A DNA stretch of 64,000 nucleotides from Bradyrhizobium amphicarpaeae (GCF_002266435.3 NZ_CP029426.2:4432001-4496000); one strand, 5' to 3'. Counted from the first letter of the stretch, positions 1 to 17,414 are shown. The notes: a model not told the origin generated them from the sequence alone. Numbers and translations are program-made.

Positions 1-416
1 CGTGCTCAAGAGACCTAAAGTCGCACTGGCATTGCCTAGCTATGATCGACAGCGTTTGAGCGGCATTCGTCGAGGTTGGTGCCCGTCTTGATCGATCCCT
101 TACGGCTCTAGTCCTTGGGGATCTAACGGGTGGCCCGTTCCGACGCTGGCGATGCTCACCGCCTGTCGTTAAGTGAGGCGCTTTCTATAAGTGAGAGTCG
201 ATCAAGTCAAGGCGAAACGACAGTCAGAAGCGCTTCAGGAGCCTGTCAAAATCGCTGTTTGCCGCGTTGGCCGCCTCGCTCCGATATAAGAACGTCGTCA
301 CCGCTTCGCCAGCCTGAGAATAATTATATCCGGGTAAAAAGTACTTTTATAACCACAGCTAAGGCTTTTTTTCCTGTTGAGGCGTCAATCTGCGGCCTTC
401 GGCAGGGATGAGCGCC
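1..416. other. Non-coding left edge and upstream region of the flavoprotein gene
   Basis: I see no convincing gene here. A 93-codon open frame at 130-411 has a composition unlike a normal protein and no recognisable motif. The stretch at about 320-355 is clearly more AT-rich than its surroundings. It holds a perfect 12-base palindrome (AAAAGTACTTTT, 337-348) that touches a TATAAC hexamer at 348-353, which could be a -10 element and operator for the flavoprotein gene. No good -35 box is visible, so this is only a suggestion. Confidence 0.4.
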
Positions 417-1661
417 ATGCGGTACACCGACATTGCCATTATCGGCGGGGGATTGGCCGGCTCGACCGCCGCCGCGATGCTCGGCCGGGCCGACATTTCG
501 ACCGTCCTGATCGATCCGCATGAGAGCTATCCGGCAGACTTTCGCGTCGAGAAATTGAGTGGCCAGGCGCAGCTTGGGCGATTCTCGAGGACCGGAATCG
601 CAGAATCAGTACTGCGCCGGGCGACCTTTGCCGGCGAGAACTGGATCGCCCGCTTCGGCCGCCTGCTCGACAAGGCGCCGAGCCGGCAGTTCAACATCCT
701 CTACGATTCGCTCGTCAACGCCATCCGCGACGAAATCCCCGCTTCCGTCGACCGCATCTGCGCCAAGGCCGTAGCCGTCGAGACGAGCGAAGAGCGACAG
801 AGGATCGCGCTCTCCAATGACGAGACGATCTCAGCCCGCCTGGTGGTGCTCGCCAATGGCTTGAATGTCGGCCTGCGCCACCAGCTCGGCATCGCCCCAA
901 AAGTCATCAGCGCCTGCCATTCCATCTCCATCGGGTTCGACATCGTCCCGGTCGGCCGCCCGACATTCGCCTTCCCGGCGCTGACCTATTTCTCGGAGCG
1001 GCCGAGCGATCGCATTCCCTACATCTCGCTGTTTCCGATCGGCACGCGGATGCGCGCCAATCTGTTCGTATACCGTGGCTTCAACGATCCCTGGCTGCGC
1101 GAATTGCGCCGCGCGCCCGCCGAGACGCTGGACGCCGCCCTGCCCCGGCTGAAACGCACCACCGGCCCCTTCGAGATCGCCGGCGAATTGAAGATCCGTC
1201 CGGTCGATCTCTATGTGAATGACGCCGGCCATCGGCCCGGCGTGGTGCTGGTCGGCGACGCCTTCGCGACCTCCTGCCCGGTCGCTGGTACCGGCTGCGA
1301 CAAGGTGTTCACCGACGTCGAACGGCTCTGCAATGTCCACATCCCGCAATGGCTGGCTTCTGACGGGATGGATGCGGACAAGGTCGCCGCCTTCTACGCC
1401 GATCCGGTGAAGCGGGATTGCGATCAATGGGCGGCAGCGAAAGCCTTTGACTTCCGCTCGGTCTCGATCGCGACGAGCCCGTACTGGACGGCACAGCGCT
1501 GGGCACGCTTCTTGGCGTGGTCGAGCCAGGGTTTATTGCGGCGGCTGGGAGGAGCGTTCCATTGGGAGCCGAACTTCCTCGGTCACTCCTCCTCCTCGTC
1601 CTCGTCTTCGTCATCCTCGTCGAGGTCGTCCTCATCGCCTTCATCAGCGTCGCTTCCGTAG
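417..1661 (+). CDS. FAD-dependent oxidoreductase (PHBH/geranylgeranyl-reductase-like fold)
   Basis: A 414-residue flavoprotein, substrate unknown. The N-terminus carries the Rossmann FAD-binding motif (IIGGGLAGSTAA) right after the start. A second FAD contact, GVVLVGDAFATSCP, lies at about residue 280, as in aromatic hydroxylases and geranylgeranyl reductases. ATG 417 is chosen because an AGGG element lies about eight bases upstream; ATG 408 is in frame but has that element directly against it. The last 26 or so codons are almost all serine. They overlap, tail to tail, the acidic C-terminus of the ABC exporter on the other strand, so the same repetitive DNA is read both ways. The conserved fold ends before the serine tract, so that tail may be dispensable. 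The flavoprotein assignment is firm; the reaction is not. Confidence 0.8.
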   Translation: MRYTDIAIIGGGLAGSTAAAMLGRADISTVLIDPHESYPADFRVEKLSGQAQLGRFSRTGIAESVLRRATFAGENWIARFGRLLDKAPSRQFNILYDSLVNAIRDEIPASVDRICAKAVAVETSEERQRIALSNDETISARLVVLANGLNVGLRHQLGIAPKVISACHSISIGFDIVPVGRPTFAFPALTYFSERPSDRIPYISLFPIGTRMRANLFVYRGFNDPWLRELRRAPAETLDAALPRLKRTTGPFEIAGELKIRPVDLYVNDAGHRPGVVLVGDAFATSCPVAGTGCDKVFTDVERLCNVHIPQWLASDGMDADKVAAFYADPVKRDCDQWAAAKAFDFRSVSIATSPYWTAQRWARFLAWSSQGLLRRLGGAFHWEPNFLGHSSSSSSSSSSSSRSSSSPSSASLP

Positions 1662-3616
1662 GCGTGGGCCGCCGCGCCATGCGGCTGGTGGATCTGGTCG
1701 TTCCACAGCTTGCGATAGGTCCCGTTCTTGGCGAGCAGTTGGGCATGCGAGCCGCGCTCGATCGCCCTGCCCCCTGAGATCACGATGATCTCGTCCATCT
1801 CCACCACCGAGGTCAGGCGGTGGGTCGACCAGATCATGGTGCGGCCCTTGGCGACCTTGAGCAGCGTGCGGTTGATCGCGGCTTCCGTGGTCTGGTCCAG
1901 CGCCGAGGTGGCTTCGTCCAGCAGCAGCACAGAGGGATTGCGGATGATCGCACGCGCGATCGCGATGCGCTGGCGCTGGCCGCCCGACAGCGTATCGCCG
2001 CGCTCGCCGACCGGCGTGTCGTAGCGCTGCGGCAGGCTCATGATGTAGCGGTGGATCTCGGCCTTCTTGGCCGCCTCCGCCACTTCCTCGTCGGTCGCGC
2101 CCTCCTTGCCGAGCCGGATGTTCTCGCGGATCGACATGTTGAACAGCATGTTCTCCTGGAACACCACCGCCATGCTCCGGCGCAGCGAATCCAGCGTCAC
2201 CTTGCGGACGTCGACGCCGTCGATGGTGACGCGACCCTCGTTGGGCACATAGAGCCGCAGGATCAGGTTGAGCAACGTGCTCTTGCCGGAGCCACTGGGG
2301 CCGACGATCGCGATGCGCTTGCCGGCATTGAGCTTGAGACTGAGATTATCCAGCACCGGCGTCTGACTCCCCTCGTACTGGAAGGAGACGTGATCGAAGG
2401 TGATGTCGTTGGTGATGCGCGGCAGATCGGGCGCGCCGGGGCGATCAGCGGCGCGGGTCGGCTCGTCCAGCAGCTCCTGCATGTGCCGGATCGCGGCAGC
2501 CGAGGAGATCGACACCGGGATGAAATGCATGACATGGGCGATGTTGTAGGAGACTTCCCAGAACGCGCTCTCGAAGGTGACGAAGGTGCCGATGGTAATC
2601 TGGCCCTTGGTCGCCAGGTACGCGCCGATGGCGAGCACCACGAGGTGCAGCATCAGCACCGAGATGGTGACCGTCCGCTCCACCATGGTCGAGAGGAACG
2701 CGGCCGAGGCGATCTTGTCACGCGCCTCGTGGTTGCGGAAGGTAAAGAACCCGAACATCTTCCGTTGCAGGCTGAACGCCTTGATCACGGCCTGCGCCGC
2801 CACGTTCTCCTGCACCATGCCGAGCAGCGCGCTCTCGTTGAGCTTCTGCTCGTAATTGGCCTGCACCGCCTTCGGCGTCAGGATCCGCGGGCCGATCAGC
2901 GTGATCGGGAACACGAGCAGCGCGACCGCTGCGAGCTGCCAGTTCAGGAACACCATCAGGATGATGCCGGCGATCAATTCCAGAAACGGCAGCGCGGCAC
3001 TGTTGGCAAACGTCTTGACCGAGCCTTCGAAGGCCGAGAGGTCGACGGAGAAGCGCGACAGGATCTCGCCGCGCTTGGTGCGGCCGAAATAGGCCGCCGG
3101 CAGGTCCTGGACGTGCTCGAACAGGCGCTTGCGGACGTCGGAGATGATGCAGGCCGCCAGCCGCGCGTCCCAGCGCTCGTACCAGACTGCGACGATCGAG
3201 GTGAAGATGCCGGCGACGGCAAGCACGCCGAGGATCTTGTAGAGCGCCTGGAAGTCCTCCTCGCCGAGCGCGTCGTCGATCAGGAATTTGAGGCTGAGCG
3301 GCATGATGACGTTGAACAGCGTCTCGACGAAGACGCCAAACGCCACGAATGACAGCATACGTTTGTAATTGGCCAGGAATGGCTTGACGAAACCGACGAT
3401 GGTCGCGAGCGCGCCGGCGGCCTCGCGCGCGGTAAAGACGACGAGGTCCTCGTCCTCATCGTCGTCTTCGAGCTCCAGCTCGTCATCCTCCTCGTCTTCG
3501 GCATCCTCGTCGTCTTCGAGGTCCGGCTTGGCAGTCAAGGCGAGCTTGTCGTCGCGCTCGGCCGCCTCTTCGGCGGCGAGTTTCTGTTTGTCGGGCGAGG
3601 AAGGCTTGGATGCCAT
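1583..3616 (-). CDS. ABC exporter, fused permease and ATPase, with acidic N- and C-terminal tails
   Basis: A 677-residue half-transporter of the MsbA/HlyB type, expected to dimerise in the inner membrane and export lipid, peptide or drug-like substrates. A hydrophobic transmembrane region covers about residues 65-370. The nucleotide-binding domain follows with Walker A (GPSGSGKST), the signature LSGGQRQR, Walker B with the catalytic Glu (LLLDEATSALD) and the H-loop (STHRL). Both ends are unusual. About 26 residues near the N-terminus (roughly 33-58) and the last 20 or so residues are nearly all Asp and Glu. ATG 3616 (MASKPSS) is preferred over the longer frame from 3661, although no strong ribosome-binding site is visible. 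The C-terminal coding tail overlaps the convergent flavoprotein gene by 79 bases. The substrate cannot be told from sequence. Confidence 0.88.
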   Translation of the reverse strand: MASKPSSPDKQKLAAEEAAERDDKLALTAKPDLEDDEDAEDEEDDELELEDDDEDEDLVVFTAREAAGALATIVGFVKPFLANYKRMLSFVAFGVFVETLFNVIMPLSLKFLIDDALGEEDFQALYKILGVLAVAGIFTSIVAVWYERWDARLAACIISDVRKRLFEHVQDLPAAYFGRTKRGEILSRFSVDLSAFEGSVKTFANSAALPFLELIAGIILMVFLNWQLAAVALLVFPITLIGPRILTPKAVQANYEQKLNESALLGMVQENVAAQAVIKAFSLQRKMFGFFTFRNHEARDKIASAAFLSTMVERTVTISVLMLHLVVLAIGAYLATKGQITIGTFVTFESAFWEVSYNIAHVMHFIPVSISSAAAIRHMQELLDEPTRAADRPGAPDLPRITNDITFDHVSFQYEGSQTPVLDNLSLKLNAGKRIAIVGPSGSGKSTLLNLILRLYVPNEGRVTIDGVDVRKVTLDSLRRSMAVVFQENMLFNMSIRENIRLGKEGATDEEVAEAAKKAEIHRYIMSLPQRYDTPVGERGDTLSGGQRQRIAIARAIIRNPSVLLLDEATSALDQTTEAAINRTLLKVAKGRTMIWSTHRLTSVVEMDEIIVISGGRAIERGSHAQLLAKNGTYRKLWNDQIHQPHGAAAHAYGSDADEGDEDDLDEDDEDEDEEEE

Positions 3617-3747
3617 GAAACCAACCGATGCTGACGGCCGGCATGACCGCAGAGAAAGCAAGACGTAGCGGAAGGCCGCTATCGCACCGATTCTATGCGA
3701 TCATGATGAATTCGGCAAAACAATTGGCGAATTCAAGCGCGCCGCGG

Positions 3748-5805
3748 CTAGTCCTCGTCGTCCTCAACCTTGTCGAAGAAGGAATAGCGCAGGCTGTCGG
3801 CGTCGGCGTACCACTGCCCCGGCCCCTTGTTGGCGGCGAGTGTCGCCTCCCAGAGCGCATCGGTGCAATCCTTGCGGTGCATCGAGAGGTCGAAGCCATT
3901 GCCGAAGAACAGTTCGGACCATTCCCACCAGGTGCCGAGTTTCTTGACACCACGCAGGAGGTCGTAGCGGTCGATCAGCGCCGGCGCCATGTCCGAGGTG
4001 ACAGAGCCGAACACGAGGCCGGTCTTGACCACGCGGTTCAGTTCCTTGATCGCGCGGACCACCTGCTTCGGGGAAACATGGCAAAGGCTGGTTTCGAACA
4101 CGAAGTCGAACGCGCCGTCCTTGAACGGCATGTCGGTGATCGAGCCGAGCTTGTTGTACTTCTTCAGCGCCTTCGGCGTCCTGGCGTGGATGGCGCGGTT
4201 GTTCTCGATGCCAAAGGCATCGATGCCGCGGTCGCGCAGCGCGCCGACCAGTTCGCCGCTGGCCGAGCCCGCGACGAGCAGCTTGGTGCCCTTCGTCTTG
4301 CCCCAGACGATACCGAGCAGCCGGGTGAGGTAATCGGGATCGGTGAAGTGCCGCCACGCCTCGTGATAGGGGCCGAGGCCGCGATAATTCTCGAAATAGT
4401 CACGGTCGATCTTGTCGGAGAGCGGCTTGTCGTCCTGCGCGCGCGCGCGGCGCAGGCGCATCATCTCGGTCAGGATGATGTCGGTCGCAGCATCCGAGGA
4501 GTCGAGCAGGCCGTTCAGCGTCGAGTCGAACAGATAGTCGCCGACCACCACGATGCCGGGATGCTCCTTCGGGTCGGGCCGGTGATTGGTCATGACGTCG
4601 CGCACCGGCAGGCCGCCCGGTATCGCGTTCACCGACGACAGCCAGCGGTGGATCTTGCCTTCCATGAAATGCGACCGCGCATCGCCGAGCGAGGCCGGCA
4701 GCGATTTCAGCGCGGCATCGATCAGCTCCTGGTCCGACAGATTGGCGAAGGCCAGCGCGTCGGAACCGGGAATCAGCCAGTTCAGCACGCCGTGCTTGCC
4801 GACGTCGTGGCGGGCGCCCTCGTTGTAGACGCAGCAGCCGCCGAAGGCTTCCGACATGAACCAGGCGCCTGGAATCTTCTCGCCCCAGAACGGCATGTCG
4901 AACAGGATCGAAACGCGCAGATAATGCGCGGGACGGTCGAAGTAGGAGACGTGCTTGACCATCGACTTGCGGAGCTGTTCGCCTTCCCACCCCAGGGTGG
5001 CGAGCCAGGAATGCGGCAGGCAGACCAGCACGAGATCGAAGTCGCGCGTCTCCGGTCCCTTGCCGTTCATCATCTTGAGCTGGTAGCGGCCGGTCGGCGC
5101 CTTGCCGACGGCAAGCACGCGGTGATTGAGCTGGATGTCGGCATTGACCTCCGACTGCAGGCACTCGATCAGCTGCTCGTTGCCGTTCTGGATGGAATAG
5201 AGGCCGATATAGCCGTCGACATCCATCAGATAGTTCTTGAGCGCGTTGAGGCCGTTGGTGTTGTGGCTCTCGGTCGCGATGTCGGAGCGCGCCATCACCT
5301 TGAAGAAGCGCTTTGCGGTTTCGTCCTCGACCTCCTCGTCGAGCACCTGCTCGGCGGTCTTGTAGGCCCAGGGGTTCTCGTTGTCGTGCGCGCCGACGCC
5401 TTCGTAATATTCCATCGGCGTCATCGCATCGGCGCAGCGCTTGCGGAACGCTTCGATCGCGGCGGCGGTCTTGGCACCGTATCTGCGGCGCATGCCCGGC
5501 ACGTCGTTGAGGAGCTCACCGCCGAACTGCACCTGCTCGGCATCCATCGGAATCGTCTGCAGCCCGAAATGCTGGATCAGTTCGCGCAGCGGATCCGGCC
5601 CGGTCATCGAGTAGTCGTAGATCTCGGCAACGCCGGCCTCGTACATCGCCGGCGCCGAATCGAACTTGCGGGTGACGATCTTGCCGCCCAGGCGATCGGA
5701 GGCCTCGTAGATGGTGACGCGGCAGAGGTCGCCGAGCTTCTTCTTGAGATACCAGGCGCTCATCAGCCCGCCGGGACCGCCGCCTACGATTGCGAGATCA
5801 AGCAT
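3748..5805 (-). CDS. Flavin amine-oxidase-like domain fused to a SAM-dependent methyltransferase-like domain
   Basis: A 685-residue two-part protein. The N-terminal 450 or so residues form an FAD-dependent amine-oxidase/desaturase-like module. It begins with the dinucleotide motif GGGPGGLMSAWYLKK, followed by ASDRLGGK, and closes with the C-terminal FAD contact VVGDYLFDSTLNG. From about residue 500 a Rossmann methyltransferase-like unit follows, with a motif I-like glycine patch (LLVAGSASGEL), an acidic residue at the end of strand 2 (FGIENN) and MPFKDGAFDFVFETS as motif IV. The C-terminus is acidic. Its downstream neighbour on the same strand is the ABC exporter, about 130 bases away. Possible substrates include polyamines, carotenoids or isoprenoid-like lipids, but nothing in the sequence decides. 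Motif I lacks the classic GxGxG spacing, so methyltransferase activity is less certain than flavin binding. Confidence 0.75.
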   Translation of the reverse strand: MLDLAIVGGGPGGLMSAWYLKKKLGDLCRVTIYEASDRLGGKIVTRKFDSAPAMYEAGVAEIYDYSMTGPDPLRELIQHFGLQTIPMDAEQVQFGGELLNDVPGMRRRYGAKTAAAIEAFRKRCADAMTPMEYYEGVGAHDNENPWAYKTAEQVLDEEVEDETAKRFFKVMARSDIATESHNTNGLNALKNYLMDVDGYIGLYSIQNGNEQLIECLQSEVNADIQLNHRVLAVGKAPTGRYQLKMMNGKGPETRDFDLVLVCLPHSWLATLGWEGEQLRKSMVKHVSYFDRPAHYLRVSILFDMPFWGEKIPGAWFMSEAFGGCCVYNEGARHDVGKHGVLNWLIPGSDALAFANLSDQELIDAALKSLPASLGDARSHFMEGKIHRWLSSVNAIPGGLPVRDVMTNHRPDPKEHPGIVVVGDYLFDSTLNGLLDSSDAATDIILTEMMRLRRARAQDDKPLSDKIDRDYFENYRGLGPYHEAWRHFTDPDYLTRLLGIVWGKTKGTKLLVAGSASGELVGALRDRGIDAFGIENNRAIHARTPKALKKYNKLGSITDMPFKDGAFDFVFETSLCHVSPKQVVRAIKELNRVVKTGLVFGSVTSDMAPALIDRYDLLRGVKKLGTWWEWSELFFGNGFDLSMHRKDCTDALWEATLAANKGPGQWYADADSLRYSFFDKVEDDED

Positions 5806-5937
5806 ATTAGTTCCGTGGTCTCCGGCGCTGCCCCCGTCACGGGATCCACCGGTCTAAGCTCCCTTAGCACAAGCGCTTTTGCGCCTGAAGGAAAGATGAA
5901 CAAAGGTTGATCCCGCATCGCAACAGGCAAACAAAGC

Positions 5938-5965
5938 AGCAAAAAGGCCGGCTTTCGCCGGCCTT
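5938..5965 (-). terminator. Rho-independent terminator of the rpoBC operon
   Basis: A perfect 9-bp stem (AAGGCCGGC, 5944-5952 paired with 5957-5965) closes a four-base loop that reads GAAA on the minus strand. On that strand it is followed by a T run (TTTTTGC). It starts about 34 bases after the rpoC stop codon, which fits the end of the operon. There is no T run on the plus-strand side, so it looks one-directional. Confidence 0.88.
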
Positions 5966-5998
5966 CTCATTGTCCTCGGTAGTCCTACGGATGAACGA

Positions 5999-10195
<4,197 letters not shown>

Positions 10196-10288
10196 CGTCT
10201 TCTCCTCGCGTGCCGGTCGCCTCCGGCAGCAAATTCGAAAATCACTCGCGCGGGCGCCCTGCCCTCAAGGCCTTGGGAAGGGGCGCCG

Positions 10289-10313
10289 ATGCCCGGCCGC
10301 GAAGGCCGGGCAT
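10289..10313. repeat. REP-like palindrome between rpoB and rpoC
   Basis: A perfect 10-bp inverted repeat (ATGCCCGGCC at 10289-10298 with GGCCGGGCAT at 10304-10313) encloses a five-base loop, and is followed by GAC. It resembles the ATGCCCGGCC-type repeats scattered in Bradyrhizobium genomes. It lies in the 129-base gap of a co-transcribed pair. There is no T run, so it is more likely an mRNA-stabilising or repeat hairpin than a terminator. Confidence 0.7.
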
Positions 10314-10324
10314 GACAGGTCGTG

Positions 10325-14443
<4,119 letters not shown>

Positions 14444-14927
14444 CGTGGCCTCTCATTTTCGTCGCCCGCTCTGGGCGCGCCCTCCGGAACGCGGCTACCA
14501 CCGCTCCCCGGGTTGAATTTTTCGAACCCGCTTTGGGGGCCGGAGACTCAAGTTCAGGCCGGAATGTCCTGAATCTGTTCTTCAGACCTTCAAAACGCAA
14601 AACGACGTGCGGGGCGCTGGTGCGCGCCCGCCCGTTACAACGACCGTCTTCACGGACTGAAAAAGCCCGAAATAGCTTGCTCTCCCAACGGCTTACAGGG
14701 AATCCGGTATCCCTGCCCACCGCGCTTTCGTGCTGCCGAACCGATATGGGGCGACAATAGTGGAGATTCGAGGGGTGCCCCCTCAAATCCCCACAATTTT
14801 CCGTGATCGGCCTGCGTCGGAACGTTCCGTCGCACGCCTTTTGCATCTGGCAGACCCCTCGTTGAGGAGGAATGCCAAGATCTCGGGCCCGCTGACGCTC
14901 GCCCGAGACCTCGCCCGTAAGCGGCGC
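14444..14927 (-). other. rplL-rpoB intergenic region with hairpins
   Basis: These 484 bases have no supported gene. On the minus strand, just after the rplL stop, a perfect 8-bp stem (14881-14888 with 14901-14908) could form. A second short hairpin, GAGGGG-TGC-CCCCTC, lies at 14770-14784. Neither has a T run. In E. coli the equivalent gap contains a partial terminator and an RNase III site that set the ratio of L7/L12 to RNA polymerase, so an attenuating or processing role is plausible here. This is inference from position. Confidence 0.45.
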
Positions 14928-15305
14928 TTACTTGAGCTCGACCTTCGCTCCAGCCTTCTCGAGCTGGACCTTGAGCTTCTCGGCCTCGTCCTTGTTCACG
15001 CCTTCCTTGACAGGCTTCGGCGCGCCCTCGACGAGGTCCTTTGCTTCCTTCAGGCCCAGGCCGGTGATGGCGCGGACTTCCTTGATGACCTCGATCTTCT
15101 TGTCGCCGGCGGCGGCAAGAACGACCGTGAACTCGGTCTTCTCTTCGGCCGGAGCGGCGGCAGCGCCACCACCAGCCGGGCCGGCCACGGCGACGGCGGC
15201 GGCAGCCGAAACGCCCCACTTTTCTTCGAGGAGCTTCGCCAGTTCGGCAGCTTCGAGCACGGTGAGGCTCGAGAGGTCGTCAACGATCTTCTGCAAGTCA
15301 GCCAT
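14928..15305 (-). CDS. rplL: 50S ribosomal protein L7/L12
   Basis: The 125-residue stalk protein that recruits translation factors to the ribosome. It has the expected three parts: an N-terminal dimerisation helix region ([30 protein letters not shown] is the start, seen at residues 3-32), a flexible Ala/Gly/Pro hinge (about residues 33-52), and the C-terminal factor-binding domain with the conserved [20 protein letters not shown] block. Length is typical. It follows rplJ by 54 bases on the same strand, as in most bacteria, and is expected to be translated in excess over L10. Confidence 0.98.
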   Translation of the reverse strand: MADLQKIVDDLSSLTVLEAAELAKLLEEKWGVSAAAAVAVAGPAGGGAAAAPAEEKTEFTVVLAAAGDKKIEVIKEVRAITGLGLKEAKDLVEGAPKPVKEGVNKDEAEKLKVQLEKAGAKVELK

Positions 15306-15359
15306 TGTTCAGTTTCCTTAGATGTAAGTCTGGTTCGGGTTTGAGTTTTGCGAAGGGCG

Positions 15360-15905
15360 TCAGGCCGCTTCGCCCTTTGAGGCATGAGCCTGGATGACGC
15401 GCGCGAGCTTGCCCGCGGGCGCGTTGGCGAGCTGAGCGATCTTGGTCGCCGGAGCCACAAGAAGGCCGACGAGCTTGGCGCGCAGTTCATCAAGCGACGG
15501 CAGCGAGGCAAGAGCCTTCACACCGTCGACATTCAGGACGGTCGTTCCCATCGAACCACCAATGATGACGAACTTTTCGTTCGCCTTGGCGAATTCGACG
15601 GCGACCTTCGGCGCCGCTACCGGATCGTTCGAAGTGGCGATCACGGTCGGTCCCTTCAGCATGGGACCGATGGCAACGACGTCAGTGCCTTCAAGAGCAA
15701 TTTTGGCGAGACGGTTCTTCGAGACCTTCACCGAGGCGCCAGCCTGCTTCATCTGCGTCCGCAGCTTCTGCATCTGGGCAACGGTCAGGCCGGAATATTG
15801 AGCAACGATCGCGACGCTCGTGGTCTTGAAGACCCCATTGAGCTGTTCGACCGCGTCTTTTTTTGCCGCTCGTTCCACAGCAAGCTCTTTCCGGTTGGCG
15901 GCCAT
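15360..15905 (-). CDS. rplJ: 50S ribosomal protein L10
   Basis: A 181-residue protein that anchors L7/L12 dimers to 23S rRNA and usually represses its own operon. The N-terminal RNA-binding half shows the family block [20 protein letters not shown] and [13 protein letters not shown], and the C-terminal helix ends in the L7/L12-binding segment ([17 protein letters not shown]). It opens the rplJ-rplL-rpoB-rpoC transcription block. Upstream lie 555 non-coding bases, long enough for an L10-binding leader. In most bacteria rplA is directly upstream, but here a dehydrogenase gene intervenes. Confidence 0.98.
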   Translation of the reverse strand: MAANRKELAVERAAKKDAVEQLNGVFKTTSVAIVAQYSGLTVAQMQKLRTQMKQAGASVKVSKNRLAKIALEGTDVVAIGPMLKGPTVIATSNDPVAAPKVAVEFAKANEKFVIIGGSMGTTVLNVDGVKALASLPSLDELRAKLVGLLVAPATKIAQLANAPAGKLARVIQAHASKGEAA

Positions 15906-16460
15906 CGCGAAAAGCGGGACCGCCGGGTTGCACCCATCGCCCCACCCAAAACCTGAACCTCCGGGTCAAAACCCATCGGACACGCGCCGGGCGAGACGAC
16001 AATTCAAAGCCTGCCCTCCGGGAGCTCGTAAGAGCCCACGGCGTGTCGAGGTCCGAACCAAACCCATTCCGCGACCACCTCAAGGCGGAACGCGAAGTGA
16101 AATCCGGTCTTCACCCGTCTATGCAGGCCATGCGATTAAGCCGTTGGGAAATCGAGATTTCCCGCGGGCGCCTGCAGTCTTGGACAGGACAAGGTTAGCC
16201 GGCGAACCGCCTAACCCCTGCCAGCACTCCACCAACCGACGGGTTTTCCTTCCTTTTCGGGCAAATCCTCACGGACGTCCTGAAAAGGAATGATCTCCTG
16301 TACTGTCGGGTTTTCTGAATGCGTGCACGAACGCGCCAGCCGAGGCCGGTACGTCCGGAAGCGGTTCTTTAACCGCTCGCAGCCTGCTTGCCAAGAGCAA
16401 AATTCACACCAGTTCCAATCCGTTGCCCTGGGTGCTTGATCCTAGCCGACGGGGACCGAT
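15906..16460 (-). promoter_or_regulatory. Leader and probable promoter region of rplJ-rplL-rpoB-rpoC
   Basis: These 555 bases contain no supported gene. They separate the dehydrogenase gene from rplJ and should hold the promoter and the L10-autoregulatory leader of the operon, as in other bacteria. I could not pick out a convincing -35/-10 pair or draw the L10 kink-turn by eye. One perfect 7-bp hairpin (AGCGGTT at 16360-16366 with AACCGCT at 16371-16377) sits about 85 bases after the dehydrogenase stop, without a T run. Confidence 0.45.
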
Positions 16461-17414
16461 TCAGGCCGATTTGACCCCGTAAGGCAGCGGCTTGCCCTCG
16501 AAGAACGCGGCCAGGTTCGCCAGCACGCAGTTCTGCATGGCGACGTGCGATTCGAGGGTGTGGCCGCCGATATGGGGAGCGAACACGACGTTGGGGAGCG
16601 CGGTCAGGGCATCCGGCGCGTGCGGTTCCTTCTCGAACACGTCGAGGCCAGCCCCCGCAATGGTCTTGTCGGTCAGAGCTGCCACCAGCGCTTTCTCGTC
16701 GATGACAGAGCCTCGGGAGATATTGACGACGTAGCCGTCCGCGCCCAGGCGTCTGAGGATGTCCGCATTGACGACGTGCTGGGTGTCGGGCCCAGCCCGG
16801 ACCGCAATCATCAGCACACTGCACCAGTCGGCCAGCGCCTCCAGCGTCGGGAAATATTGATAGGGCAGATCATACTTGGTCCGGCTGAAATAGCCGATTT
16901 CGCTCTCGAAGGCGGCGCAGCGCGCCGCGATCTTGCGGCCGATCTCGCCCATGCCATAGATGCCGATGCGGCGGCCGGGCATGCCCGCCTGCGGGCGCAT
17001 CATCGGCGACTGTTTCGACGCCGCCCAGTCGCCGCTGCGGACATATTGGTCGGCGATCAGGATCCGCCGCGTCGTCGCCAGCATCAGGGTCATCGCGATA
17101 TCGGCGACCGAGGCCGCATTAGCGCCCGGGCTGTGCCCGACCGCGATGTTTCGGGCTGCTGCGGCCGTCAGGTCGACACCGTCATAGCCGGTGCCGTAGC
17201 AGACGATGGCACCGAGTTTTGGGAACAGGTCCATCGCCTCCGCCCCGAGCGGTGAGCCGCCTGCGGTCAGCATCGCGCGGATGCCGCTAAGCTCCTCCGC
17301 CGGAAACACCTCGCCTGCGGGCTTGCCGCCGGTGTCGAGCAAGTCGAACCGTTCGGCGAAACGCGCCATCATCGTCTTGGGAAAGCGCGAATAGATCAGG
17401 ACCTTGTCAGCCAT
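16461..17414 (-). CDS. D-2-hydroxyacid dehydrogenase family protein
   Basis: A 317-residue NAD(P)-dependent oxidoreductase of the phosphoglycerate/glyoxylate/hydroxypyruvate reductase family. The nucleotide-binding motif GIYGMGEIGRKIA lies mid-protein. The catalytic Arg (VVNISRGSVIDE), Glu (DVFEKEP) and His (FAPHIGGHT) are all present, so it is likely active. The natural substrate could be glyoxylate, hydroxypyruvate or another 2-keto acid. ATG 17414 (MADKVLIYSRF) is preferred; a longer frame to 17453 adds 13 unlikely residues. It lies between rplA (61 bases from the rplA stop) and rplJ on the same strand, interrupting the usual rplKAJL order, and may be co-transcribed with rplA. Confidence 0.9.
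   Translation of the reverse strand: MADKVLIYSRFPKTMMARFAERFDLLDTGGKPAGEVFPAEELSGIRAMLTAGGSPLGAEAMDLFPKLGAIVCYGTGYDGVDLTAAAARNIAVGHSPGANAASVADIAMTLMLATTRRILIADQYVRSGDWAASKQSPMMRPQAGMPGRRIGIYGMGEIGRKIAARCAAFESEIGYFSRTKYDLPYQYFPTLEALADWCSVLMIAVRAGPDTQHVVNADILRRLGADGYVVNISRGSVIDEKALVAALTDKTIAGAGLDVFEKEPHAPDALTALPNVVFAPHIGGHTLESHVAMQNCVLANLAAFFEGKPLPYGVKSA

Noticed and set aside
130..411. 93-codon open frame at the left edge
   Set aside because: Ser/Arg-rich with no motif and no ribosome-binding site, and it overlaps the AT-rich upstream region.
3628..5910. 760-codon open frame opposite the amine-oxidase/methyltransferase gene
   Set aside because: The minus strand has clear flavin and methyltransferase-like motifs; the plus-strand frame has none.
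14881..14908. Hairpin after rplL as a full intrinsic terminator
   Set aside because: No T run follows on the minus strand, and rpoB is normally co-transcribed with rplL. It is kept only as a possible attenuating or processing hairpin.
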